Positions 1 to 5,745 of a DNA stretch of 5,745 bases are shown piece after piece. The translations under genes and the position numbers were made by a program. Positions within the stretch are counted from its first letter, which is position 1, and the number at the start of each line of letters is the position of its first letter. Where the stretch lies: contig CAMNDA010000027.1 in NCBI GenBank assembly GCA_946534745.1, positions 1-5,745 on the forward strand. Direction: 5' to 3'. Source of the stretch: an uncultured Verrucomicrobiota bacterium (GTDB lineage Bacteria > Verrucomicrobiota > Kiritimatiellia > RFP12 > UBA3636). The notes under the pieces were generated by a model that did no database searches, had not been told where the DNA came from, and was given only the letters and a program-made list of their open reading frames with translations.

Positions 1-39
1 GAAAAAAAAAAAGTGGGGAATGTCCGGCGGGACGCGGAG

Positions 40-68
40 TTGCGCGCGGGGCGGGCTTGGGGTATAAT
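40..68 (+). promoter_or_regulatory. Predicted sigma70-type promoter of the giant protease gene
   Basis: A perfect TATAAT -10 box lies at 63-68. Seventeen bases upstream, the optimal spacing, TTGCGC at 40-45 matches the first three bases of the -35 consensus TTGACA. There is no extended -10 TG. The expected transcription start is near 75, giving a leader of about 50 nt before the ATG at 125. An exact TATAAT stands out in such G+C-rich DNA, which supports the call. The A-rich tract at 2-12 lies about 60-70 bp upstream of the predicted start and could act as a distal UP-like element, but that is speculative. The promoter is inferred from sequence only. Confidence 0.62.
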
Positions 69-69
69 G

Positions 70-105
70 CCGGCAATTCCGGTACAGCCGGAGGATCCGG
101 CTTAA
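70..105 (+). repeat. Four CCGG motifs at exact 9-bp spacing in the leader
   Basis: CCGG occurs at 70-73, 79-82, 88-91 and 97-100, each separated by five variable bases (CAATT, TACAG, AGGAT, then CTTAA after the last). The array begins just after the -10 box and spans the predicted transcription start. CCGG is self-complementary, so neighbouring copies can pair in RNA in alternative ways: 70-73 with 79-82, or 88-91 with 97-100. It could be an operator-like array on one face of the helix, an RNA element, or chance in G+C-rich sequence. The pattern is directly visible; the function is unknown. Confidence 0.5.
86..102 (+). promoter_or_regulatory. 5' leader hairpin (7-bp stem, GGA loop)
   Basis: AGCCGGA at 86-92 pairs perfectly with TCCGGCT at 96-102 around the loop GGA (93-95). 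The hairpin falls in the predicted 5' untranslated region, 22 nt before the start codon. It buries the only Shine-Dalgarno-like sequence of the leader (GGAGGA, 90-95), which in any case lies too far from the ATG for normal use. No T run follows, so it is not an intrinsic terminator. It may stabilise the 5' end or affect translation initiation; this is inference. Confidence 0.42.
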
Positions 106-124
106 CCCACAAACGAACCGAGAC
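103..124 (+). promoter_or_regulatory. Translation initiation region without a clear Shine-Dalgarno
   Basis: Between the leader hairpin and the ATG at 125 the sequence is A/C-rich and apparently unstructured. Only a weak GAG (120-122) lies directly before the start, too close to act as a good ribosome binding site. Initiation probably relies on the open A-rich leader. The ATG at 125 is chosen because it is followed at once by a clear signal peptide (MKHIRPFR, then a hydrophobic stretch) and lies a sensible distance from the promoter. Confidence 0.45.
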
Positions 125-202
125 ATGAAGCACATCCGTCCGTTCCGTCTTGTCGCCGCGCTCGCGGCGCTCCTCCTCTTCGCCCCGTCCGGCGCGCAGG
201 CC
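125..202 (+). other. Sec signal peptide
   Basis: Residues 1-26 show a basic N-region (MKHIRPFR), a hydrophobic core of Leu, Ala, Val and Phe (residues 9-20), and a small-residue cleavage site, most likely after Ala-Gln-Ala (24-26) before Ala27-Pro28. There is no lipobox cysteine, so this looks like a signal peptidase I substrate rather than a lipoprotein. It implies export across the inner membrane. Confidence 0.88.
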
Positions 203-3200
203 GCGCCCGTCTCCCCCGAAGACGCCCTCGCCGTCGCGAAAGGCTACCGGGCCTACACGGGCGGCGAGATCCTCGACGGCGAGCTCGGCGTCGCCATCGA
301 CGAGGAGCCGACCGTGGTCAAGGGCGAATACCGCGGAGAGGAGATCGTGTTGGCCTACCTGTTCGCCTACCGCCCGCAGGGCTGGATTCTCGTCTCGGCC
401 GACGACCGCACGGAGCCGGTCGTCGCCTTCGCCGCCGAGGGCGCGCCGGACCTCGACGCGAACGCGAACGCCCGGTCGTTCGTCACCTCGCTCCTCCTCG
501 ACGAGTACGCCGCGATGGAGGCGGCCGAGGCGGTCCCGACGGCGGACGCGGACGGCGGGGCGGGTCCCGCGCCGGCCGCGGCGGAGGTGGCCGAAGCCTC
601 CGCGCAGAGCGCCGCCCGCCGCGCGAAATACGCCGCCGCGGCCCCGGCGTTCGACTGTCCGCTCCCGACGGCCGCCCAGGAGCTCCAGAGCGTCAGCGAC
701 CCCCGCGTCGACAAGCTCCTCAAGACCACGTGGGGCCAGGGCGACACCTATTACGTCCCCGTCTCGGGAGCGCCCGTCGGTTGCGTCCAGACGGCCGAAG
801 CGCAGGTCCTCTACTACCACCGCTGGCCGCAGTCCGGCATCGGGAAGCTCACGGGCTATCCGTCCGGACAGGGGGTCAATCCGCCCCTGACGACCCGCGG
901 CGGCGACGGCGAGGGCGGCCCCTACGACTGGAACGCGATGGGCAAGTCGGACAACGACGGCTACATGGCCCGCAGCGCCCTCATGTACGACCTCGGCGTC
1001 ATCAACGGCGTCAACTGGAAGTCGGGCGGTTCCGGCGCCAACCTGAACATCAGCCGCCTGAAGAGCGACCTCGGGTACGCCAGCGCCTTCGAGTGCTACG
1101 GGACCTCCGGCTACTACTCGACCAACCAGACGGACGTGCAGCGCTGCAACATGACGAACGCGCTCTGCTGCAACCTCGACGCGGGCTTCCCCTGTCCGAA
1201 CGCGGGCGGCGGCGTCGGCGGCAGCGGCAGCGGGCACCAGACCGTCGTCGACGGCTACGGGTTCCAGGACGGGCTTCTCTACTTCCACGTCAACATGGGG
1301 TGGGGCGGGAGCTGGGACGCCTACTTCATCGCCCCCCGCTTCGATTCCTACGCGCTCTACGAAATCGACTACAACGTCTTTCCGAAGACCACGGGCGAAA
1401 TCATATCCGGTCGCGTCACGGACGCGGGCGGCAAGGGCATGCAGGGCGTCACGGTGACGGTCACGGACTCCTCGGGCGGCGTGAAGACGGCCACGACGAA
1501 CGCCCGCGGCATCTGGTACGTGATCGTCCCCTCCGCCACGACGCACACCGTCGTGGCGAGCCGCAGCGGCTATACGTCGAAGACGCGCACGGTCACCGTG
1601 GGCACGTCCTCCTACACGCCGGGCAACCGCTGGGGCGTCGACTTCACGCTGCTGCCGGCCGGGAAGGCAGTCATCACCGGCACGGTCCGGAACCGCGACG
1701 GCATCGCGTTCGGCGGCCTCACGGTCGTGACGGGCGACGGCTCGGCCTCGGCCGTCACCGACGCCGACGGCTTCTACGGCATTCCCGTCGCCGGCGGGTG
1801 GAGCGGGATCGTGAAGCTGGCCGGGAACCAGGGGCTCCTCGGCTCCGAGCCGGCCTCCTACTCGTTCTCGTCGGTCGTCGCCGGCGACATTCTCTCCGGG
1901 CGAGACTTCGTCGTGGACAGCGTCCTCTTCGTCGACTGCGACGCCACGGGCAACGGCAACGGGACGAGCTGGGAGAACGCCTACACGGACCTGCAGGCCG
2001 CGCTCCTGGCGGCCGGGGCGGGAACCGAGATCTGGGTCGCCGAGGGCACCTACAAGCCCACGTCCGGAACGGACCGCACGGCCACGTTCTCGCTCCCCGA
2101 CGGCGTCGTGATCTACGGCGGCTTCTCCGGCGTCGAGACGGCGCGCGACCAGCGCAACTGGGTCCAGCACATGACGCGGATCTCGGGCGACATCGGCGTC
2201 GTCGGCACGGCCACGGACAACGTGAAGCAGCTGATCACGGCGGCCGGCGCGGGGCGCGTGGACGGCTTCGTGATCTCGGACGCCTACCGCGAGAACGGCA
2301 GCGGCAGCCTCGTCGAAGGCGTGAACATCCAGCGGAAGAACTACGGCTCGGGCGTCCGCGACCTCGTCTTCGAGCACTGCCTCGTCCGCGACAACGCGTG
2401 CTACTACTACATGGTCGAGGGCGGCATGTCCTTCCGCAACTGCATCTTCTACAACAACCGTTCCCTCTACCTCTCTTCCGGGAAGCCGTACTACGAAATG
2501 GCCCGCGACTGCGAGTTCCAGCTCTGCACCTTCGTCGGCAACGCGTTCCAGAGCCCCACGTACTCCAACGGCTCCATCGAGAACTGCTACCTGCAGGGGA
2601 ACTCCTGGACGGCGTCGACGATGTCCTACTCCACCGTCCGGAACTGCATCTTCGACGCCTCCCTGACGGTTCAGAACGGTACGAACGTCCGATCCCTCGA
2701 CGAATCCTGGACGGCCGGCCCCTACACGGCCCCGGTCCTCCCGCCCGCGAACTCCGCCGCCAAGAACTACGGCGCCGCCCCGTCGTGGGCGAGCGCCTCG
2801 ACGTTCGACTTCCTCGGCAACCCGCGCGTCGTCGGCTCCGCCGTCGACTGCGGCGCGATCGAGATCCAGGCCAGTCCCGCCGCGGCGCTCGCGGCCGCGG
2901 CCCTCGACGTCGAGTACACGACCGCGACGCTGCAGGCGAACGTCTTCTCCCTCGGAAGCGCCTCCTCCGCGACGCTGACGGTCGAATACGGGACGAGCCC
3001 GTCCCTCTCCGGCGCGACGGCTCTCACCGCGTCCGTCTCGGGGCCCTCCTCGAAGTCCTTCCCGCTGACCGGCCTCGCCTTCGGCACGACCTACTACTAC
3101 CGCGCGAAGCTCTCCGGCGGCGCCACGGCGTCCACGGAGATCCTGACGTTCCGCACCAAGGCCATGACCGCGCCGACCGTCGCGCTCGGCGCCGTGGGCG

Positions 3201-5745
3201 ACCCCTCGACCTCCTCCGTCTCCGTCGGCTGGTCCCTCTCGGCCCTCGGGACCGGCGCCTCGAAGGCGACGGTCTACGTCGACTACTCGACCTCCGAGAC
3301 GTTCGCGACGGTCCAGTCCGTCACGGCGAAGACCGACGCCACGGGCGCCGCCTCCGGCACCGTCGCGCTCTCCGGGCTCTCCGCGGGCACGACCTACTAC
3401 GTCCGCGTCCGCGGCGTGAACGACGCCCCGCTCGCCGGCTACTCCGCCACGGCCGAGATCACGACGCTCGACCCGGCCTCTCCGGACTTCACGTTCTCCG
3501 TCGCGCCGGGGGCGGCCTGCACGCGCGGCGTCGCCACCATCGACGTCTCGACCTTCGGCACCGGCGCCTCGAGCGGCGTCGCGAGCGTCGACGTGTCCAT
3601 CTGGGCCGACTTCCGCGAGTTCCAGCGCTTCACCGCGGACGTCGCGGCGACCGGCGAGACGCCGGTCGAGCTCACGCGCCTCTCCGCGTCGACGACGTAC
3701 TACGTCCGCGTCGCGCTCGCGAACAACAGGGGCAAGACGGTCGCCCGCTCGCCGCAGAGCTTCAAGACCCGGGCTCCGGGCTACGTATCCCCCGGTCTCA
3801 TGCAGGTCCGCTATGGCTGCACCGGCAGCTCCTACCCGGACTTCACGGTCACCGTCGAGAACAACGCGTCGACCTACGACGTCGAGCGCGCGCCCGGGCC
3901 GTTCATGGCGGACATCTACGGCAACGCCGGCGTGAAGGGCGAGAACCCCTACACCGGCACGCAGTGGGACTGGCAGAACAACACGACCTACTACTACGAG
4001 GGCGAGATGTTCTTCAAGGGCGGCGTGACCTACAACTTCTTCCACTGCATCGACGACGGCGCCGCGATCGAGCTCGACGGCGAGTGGCTCACGCGCATGT
4101 CCGCCGGCAACGTCTCCGGCTACAACGCCGGCGTCCAGAAGGCGTCCAAGACCTACACTGCCGACGGCTGGCACGCGATCCGCATCTGGGTCTACGACTG
4201 GACCGGCGGCAAGGGCTACGTCTCCGGCAAGATCGGCTTCAGCGGCATCGGCATCGGCTGGAACACCAACGGCTGCACGTCCGTGGACGCCTCTCACCAG
4301 GACAGCTGGTTCACGCTGCGCGACCCCGGCGACGCGTCGCTGCTGCGCGTCCTCTCCGCCGACTCGCTGCCGTCGTTCGTCGAGCTGCACGACGACCTCG
4401 TGATCGCCGGCACCACGCTCACCGGCTCGCTCCGCACCGACGGCGTGGAGGACGGCTGCACGGTGACGCTCTACGCCGGCCACGACAACGCCGGCTCGAA
4501 CACCGTCGGCTGGGCGCAGACCCTCGACGTCGGGACCGTCCCGAGCGAGGACTACGACCTCTCGTTCCAGTGGGACGACTTCTGCTCCGCCGACGACCTC
4601 ACCGGCTGGTACGTCATCGCGCGCATGACGAACCCCTCCGGCACCTACGAGGGCTGGTCGGTCGTCCGCGAGCCCGTCGCCGGCAACGTCTTCTATGTCG
4701 CGATCAGGGAGGGCGAATCGGCTCTCACGTCCGTCAAGGCCACGCCGCGCGTCGCGGGCTTCGGCGACGGCGCGAAGTCCGCCACGGTCTGCCTCGAGTA
4801 CTCCACGGACGCGAGCTTCGCCTCCGCGCAGTCCACCGCGAACGTCACCGCGACGAGCACCAACTGGCTCTCCGAGGTGACGATCTCCGGCCTCTCGCCC
4901 AACACGCTCTACTACGTCCGCGCGAAGGGCGTGAAGGGCTCGCAGACCGTCTACTCCCGCGCGGCCCAGCTCTCCACGCTCGACTACGGCACGCCCGTCG
5001 GGACCGTTTCGGTCGGCACTACGACGCTCACGACGATCCCCGTCTCGTGGTCCGTCACGGACCTCGGCCTCGGCAACACGGCGGCCGACGTCTACCTCGA
5101 CTACGGCACCTCGACCGCCTACGGCTCCTCCGTCAAGATCGCGTCGGTGACATCCGCGCAGCTCCCGAAGAGCGGCACCTACACGCTCTCGGACCTGCCG
5201 GGCGAGACGACCTACCACTTCCGCCTGCGCATCGTCGCGTCGCCCTCCGGCAAGACCGGGACGAGCGCCGACGCCGCCGGCCAGACGAAGCCCGTCGGCA
5301 ACCCCGTCGTCTCCGCGACGCTCGGCGCCGTGGCGCAGTACTCGGCGGCGTTCTCCTACAATCTCTCCTCCTTCGGCGAGGGCGCCGTCTCGGCGACGCT
5401 CTACTACGATGTTTCAACCTCGTCGTCCTTCCCGTCCGGCTCCACGGCCACGACGACGATCGCCTCCGGCGTCACATCGGTCCCGAAGACCGGCGCCGCG
5501 ACCGCGACCGGGCTCTCCGCCGAGACGACCTACTACTTGCGCGTGCGCGCCGTGAACCACGCCGGCAAGACCGGAACGTCCGCGACGCTCACGGTGAACA
5601 CCACCGCCGTCGGCAACCCCGTGGTCTCGGTCGCCATGGCGGACGTCCTGCAGCGCGCCGCCACCGCGTCGATCTCGATCGCGACGCTCGGCGAGGCCGC
5701 CCGGAGCGCGACCGTGACGCTCGAGTACGGCACCACGACGTCCTA
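125..5745 (+). CDS. Giant secreted C10 (streptopain-like) cysteine peptidase with beta-helix, PA14 and Fn3 repeats, 3' partial
   Basis: This is a secreted multidomain protein of more than 1,873 residues that continues past the window. Order of parts: signal peptide (1-26); propeptide with GWILVSADDRTEPVVAF (86-102); C10 peptidase with catalytic Cys220 in GCVQTAEAQ and His371 in GHQTVVDGY; two carboxypeptidase-regulatory-like domains (424-511, 516-598); right-handed beta-helix (602-915); three Fn3-like repeats (929-1218); PA14-like domain (1224-1408); an unassigned segment (1409-1530); four further Fn3-like repeats (1532 to the edge). C10 enzymes are papain-like endopeptidases made as zymogens, such as SpeB of Streptococcus and related proteins of Bacteroidota. 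SpeB is about 400 residues long, so this protein has a very large C-terminal extension. The likely role is extracellular proteolysis with attachment to a surface or substrate (inference). The gene appears to have its own promoter at 40-68. No frameshift is seen, and the C-terminal anchor is missing only because the window ends. Peptidase family certainty is high; biological substrate is unknown. Confidence 0.96.
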   Translation, partial: MKHIRPFRLVAALAALLLFAPSGAQAAPVSPEDALAVAKGYRAYTGGEILDGELGVAIDEEPTVVKGEYRGEEIVLAYLFAYRPQGWILVSADDRTEPVVAFAAEGAPDLDANANARSFVTSLLLDEYAAMEAAEAVPTADADGGAGPAPAAAEVAEASAQSAARRAKYAAAAPAFDCPLPTAAQELQSVSDPRVDKLLKTTWGQGDTYYVPVSGAPVGCVQTAEAQVLYYHRWPQSGIGKLTGYPSGQGVNPPLTTRGGDGEGGPYDWNAMGKSDNDGYMARSALMYDLGVINGVNWKSGGSGANLNISRLKSDLGYASAFECYGTSGYYSTNQTDVQRCNMTNALCCNLDAGFPCPNAGGGVGGSGSGHQTVVDGYGFQDGLLYFHVNMGWGGSWDAYFIAPRFDSYALYEIDYNVFPKTTGEIISGRVTDAGGKGMQGVTVTVTDSSGGVKTATTNARGIWYVIVPSATTHTVVASRSGYTSKTRTVTVGTSSYTPGNRWGVDFTLLPAGKAVITGTVRNRDGIAFGGLTVVTGDGSASAVTDADGFYGIPVAGGWSGIVKLAGNQGLLGSEPASYSFSSVVAGDILSGRDFVVDSVLFVDCDATGNGNGTSWENAYTDLQAALLAAGAGTEIWVAEGTYKPTSGTDRTATFSLPDGVVIYGGFSGVETARDQRNWVQHMTRISGDIGVVGTATDNVKQLITAAGAGRVDGFVISDAYRENGSGSLVEGVNIQRKNYGSGVRDLVFEHCLVRDNACYYYMVEGGMSFRNCIFYNNRSLYLSSGKPYYEMARDCEFQLCTFVGNAFQSPTYSNGSIENCYLQGNSWTASTMSYSTVRNCIFDASLTVQNGTNVRSLDESWTAGPYTAPVLPPANSAAKNYGAAPSWASASTFDFLGNPRVVGSAVDCGAIEIQASPAAALAAAALDVEYTTATLQANVFSLGSASSATLTVEYGTSPSLSGATALTASVSGPSSKSFPLTGLAFGTTYYYRAKLSGGATASTEILTFRTKAMTAPTVALGAVGDPSTSSVSVGWSLSALGTGASKATVYVDYSTSETFATVQSVTAKTDATGAASGTVALSGLSAGTTYYVRVRGVNDAPLAGYSATAEITTLDPASPDFTFSVAPGAACTRGVATIDVSTFGTGASSGVASVDVSIWADFREFQRFTADVAATGETPVELTRLSASTTYYVRVALANNRGKTVARSPQSFKTRAPGYVSPGLMQVRYGCTGSSYPDFTVTVENNASTYDVERAPGPFMADIYGNAGVKGENPYTGTQWDWQNNTTYYYEGEMFFKGGVTYNFFHCIDDGAAIELDGEWLTRMSAGNVSGYNAGVQKASKTYTADGWHAIRIWVYDWTGGKGYVSGKIGFSGIGIGWNTNGCTSVDASHQDSWFTLRDPGDASLLRVLSADSLPSFVELHDDLVIAGTTLTGSLRTDGVEDGCTVTLYAGHDNAGSNTVGWAQTLDVGTVPSEDYDLSFQWDDFCSADDLTGWYVIARMTNPSGTYEGWSVVREPVAGNVFYVAIREGESALTSVKATPRVAGFGDGAKSATVCLEYSTDASFASAQSTANVTATSTNWLSEVTISGLSPNTLYYVRAKGVKGSQTVYSRAAQLSTLDYGTPVGTVSVGTTTLTTIPVSWSVTDLGLGNTAADVYLDYGTSTAYGSSVKIASVTSAQLPKSGTYTLSDLPGETTYHFRLRIVASPSGKTGTSADAAGQTKPVGNPVVSATLGAVAQYSAAFSYNLSSFGEGAVSATLYYDVSTSSSFPSGSTATTTIASGVTSVPKTGAATATGLSAETTYYLRVRAVNHAGKTGTSATLTVNTTAVGNPVVSVAMADVLQRAATASISIATLGEAARSATVTLEYGTTTS
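203..628 (+). other. Streptopain-type propeptide (Spi/inhibitor I69-like) and Ala-rich linker
   Basis: Residues 27 to about 168 precede the catalytic domain. SPEDALAVAKGY near the start and GWILVSADDRTEPVVAF at 86-102 match the pattern of C10 propeptides and Spi-type inhibitors, which fold onto the enzyme and keep it inactive. About residues 130-168 form an Ala/Pro/Glu-rich low-complexity linker that ends with Arg165-Arg166-Ala-Lys168, a plausible site for activating cleavage. The cleavage position is inferred, not shown. Confidence 0.78.
629..1384 (+). other. Peptidase C10 catalytic domain
   Basis: About residues 169-420 carry the C10 hallmarks in order: LLKTTWGQG (Trp203, Gln205); GCVQTAEAQVLYYHRWP with nucleophile Cys220; YDWNAM around Trp269; a SGGSGAN loop; GHQTVVDGY with catalytic His371; and HVNMGWGGSWDAYF with Asn390 and Trp393. 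The Cys-His distance is 151 residues, close to the 148 of SpeB (Cys192 and His340 in precursor numbering). All the expected catalytic landmarks are intact, so the enzyme is probably active. Differences from the usual family pattern are GCVQTAEAQ where GCVATAMAQ is common, and NMGWGG where NWGWGG is common. Confidence 0.93.
1394..1918 (+). other. Two carboxypeptidase-regulatory-like beta-sandwich domains
   Basis: Residues 424-511 begin with ISGRVTDAGGKGMQGVTVTV and continue with TNARGIWYVIVPS, the usual pattern of the CarboxypepD_reg family (G-x-V-x-D..G..L.GV.V....T..T...G.Y). Residues 516-598 repeat it in divergent form: ITGTVRNRDGIAFGGLTVV and TDADGFYGIPV. Such domains are common spacers behind secreted hydrolases and may help folding or binding. 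They link the peptidase to the beta-helix region. Confidence 0.75.
1928..2869 (+). other. Right-handed parallel beta-helix region
   Basis: Residues 602-915 start with FVDCDATGNGNGTSWENAY and IWVAEGTYKPT, the entry pattern typical of bacterial pectate-lyase-like or polymorphic-membrane-protein-like helices, followed by VIYGGFSG and VDGFVISDAY. The coils carry repeated N/D-C-x-[FL] motifs at Cys773, Cys796, Cys821 and Cys841. The region closes with FLGNPRVVGSAVDCGAIEI, the usual C-terminal cap of this family. I see no lyase active site that I can assign, so a structural or glycan-binding role is more likely than catalysis. The exact family is uncertain. Confidence 0.72.
2909..3778 (+). repeat. 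Fibronectin-III-like repeats 1-3
   Basis: Three beta-sandwich repeats cover about residues 929-1012, 1016-1116 and 1119-1216. Each has an early motif of the type LGxGASxATVxVxYSTS (SLGSASSATLTVEYGTS, ALGTGASKATVYVDYSTS, a degenerate TFGTGASSGVASVDVS) and a late motif TTYYxR (GTTYYYRAKL, GTTYYVRVRG, STTYYVRVAL). The late motif recurs at exactly 303-bp steps (3086, 3389, 3692). The period of 101 residues and the pre-terminal Tyr motif fit Fn3 domains. They probably form a stalk. Confidence 0.72.
3794..4348 (+). other. PA14-like domain
   Basis: About residues 1224-1408 open with GLMQVRYGCTG. They include a YYYEGEMFFKGGVTYNFF strand pair, then CIDDGAAIELDGEWL with adjacent Asp1310 and Asp1311, and GWHAIRIWVYDWTGGKG. 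This matches the PA14 pattern, in which a DDG..L.IDG segment is followed by G.h.i.i.y.e..G. In PA14 adhesins the paired Asp residues can bind calcium and a sugar, so carbohydrate binding is plausible here. The domain sits between two blocks of Fn3 repeats. Confidence 0.72.
4349..4717 (+). other. Unassigned beta-rich segment between PA14 and the second Fn3 block
   Basis: Residues 1409-1531 do not match a family I recognise. Alternating hydrophobic stretches (LVIAGTTLTGSLRT, CTVTLYAGHDNAG, GWYVIARMTNPSG) suggest a further beta-sandwich. It lacks the TTYYxR motif of the neighbouring Fn3 repeats. It contains two cysteines and several Asp-rich turns (EDYD, WDDF, ADDL). No function can be assigned. 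Confidence 0.4.
4718..5745 (+). repeat. Fibronectin-III-like repeats 4-7, last one cut by the window edge
   Basis: Repeats cover about residues 1532-1619, 1623-1722, 1725-1827 and 1830 to the edge. Early motifs are GFGDGAKSATVCLEYSTD, DLGLGNTAADVYLDYGTS, SFGEGAVSATLYYDVSTS and TLGEAARSATVTLEYGTT. Late motifs are NTLYYVRAKG, ETTYHFRLRI and ETTYYLRVRA, at 4904, 5207 and 5525. Repeats 6 and 7 both start with VGNPVVS, and their DNA there differs at a single base over 20 bases (from 5294 and 5609, 315 bp apart). The array is likely to continue beyond the window. Confidence 0.75.

Noticed and set aside
1..35. A tract at 2-12 as the U tract of a terminator for a gene on the minus strand
   Set aside because: The neighbouring sequence offers only a weak 4-bp inverted repeat (GTCC 22-25 with GGAC 30-33), ten bases away from the tract, and no minus strand gene is visible to its right.
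90..95. GGAGGA as the ribosome binding site
   Set aside because: It lies 29 nt before the ATG and inside a stable-looking hairpin, and no in-frame ATG, GTG or TTG start lies at the right distance downstream of it.
93..98. GGATCC (BamHI site) as a sign of cloning or vector sequence
   Set aside because: It is explained by the natural CCGG-N5 array and hairpin, and nothing else in the window resembles vector sequence.
86..102. Leader hairpin as an attenuator or intrinsic terminator
   Set aside because: No T run follows the stem; the next bases are TAACCCACAAACG.
367..747. Open minus strand frame opposite the propeptide
   Set aside because: Ala/Ser-rich product without recognisable motifs; it is an antisense shadow of the strong codon bias on the + strand.
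150..890. Open + strand frame overlapping the start of the large gene
   Set aside because: Its product is an Arg/Ser/Pro-rich low-complexity string typical of a shifted frame in G+C-rich coding DNA. The true frame carries the signal peptide and C10 motifs over the same bases.
2767..3675. Minus strand open frames at 2767-3087 and 3439-3675
   Set aside because: No promoter, no ribosome site and no recognisable domain; they lie opposite well-supported beta-helix and Fn3 coding sequence.
4693..5736. Further open frames: minus at 4693-4905, 5133-5417 and 5533-5736, plus at 4695-4880
   Set aside because: All are short shadows within the Fn3 repeat array. The 5133-5417 product is almost pure Arg/Ser, and the others have no motif.
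3086..5745. Regularly spaced repeats as a CRISPR-like array
   Set aside because: The spacing is about 300 bp, the repeats are divergent and in frame, and they encode Fn3-like domains.

Overview
The window is one strongly G+C-rich bacterial locus. It holds a short 5' regulatory region (1-124) and the first 1,873 codons of a single very large secreted multidomain protein, read on the + strand from 125 to the right edge with no in-frame stop. I checked this frame line by line to 5745. Nearly all codons end in C or G. I see no second gene, RNA gene, mobile element or CRISPR array.

Layout: 1-12 is an A tract. A sigma70-type promoter (TTGCGC at 40-45, 17-bp spacer, TATAAT at 63-68) is followed by a CCGG motif repeated four times at exact 9-bp spacing, which includes a 7-bp hairpin (86-102). 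The start codon at 125 has no good Shine-Dalgarno sequence. The protein then runs: Sec signal peptide (about residues 1-26); streptopain-type propeptide (27 to about 168); C10 cysteine peptidase domain with Cys220 and His371 (about 169-420); two carboxypeptidase-regulatory-like beta-sandwich domains (about 424-511 and 516-598); a right-handed parallel beta-helix region with a cysteine ladder (about 602-915); three fibronectin-III-like repeats (about 929-1218); a PA14-like domain (about 1224-1408); an unassigned, probably beta-rich segment (about 1409-1530); and four more fibronectin-III-like repeats (from about 1532), the last cut by the window edge.

How it may work (inference): the protein is exported, the peptidase zymogen is activated by removal of the propeptide, and the long C-terminal part acts as a stalk and binding array (beta-helix, PA14 and Fn3 domains) that could hold the protease on a cell surface, a glycan or a host matrix. 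The C-terminal anchoring signal lies outside the window, so surface attachment cannot be shown.

Organism: the base composition, the weak Shine-Dalgarno context and the giant C10/beta-helix/PA14/Fn3 architecture suggest a host-associated or anaerobic member of the PVC group, for example Kiritimatiellota, Lentisphaerota or another Verrucomicrobiota lineage. This is a tentative reading from style only; no marker gene is present.
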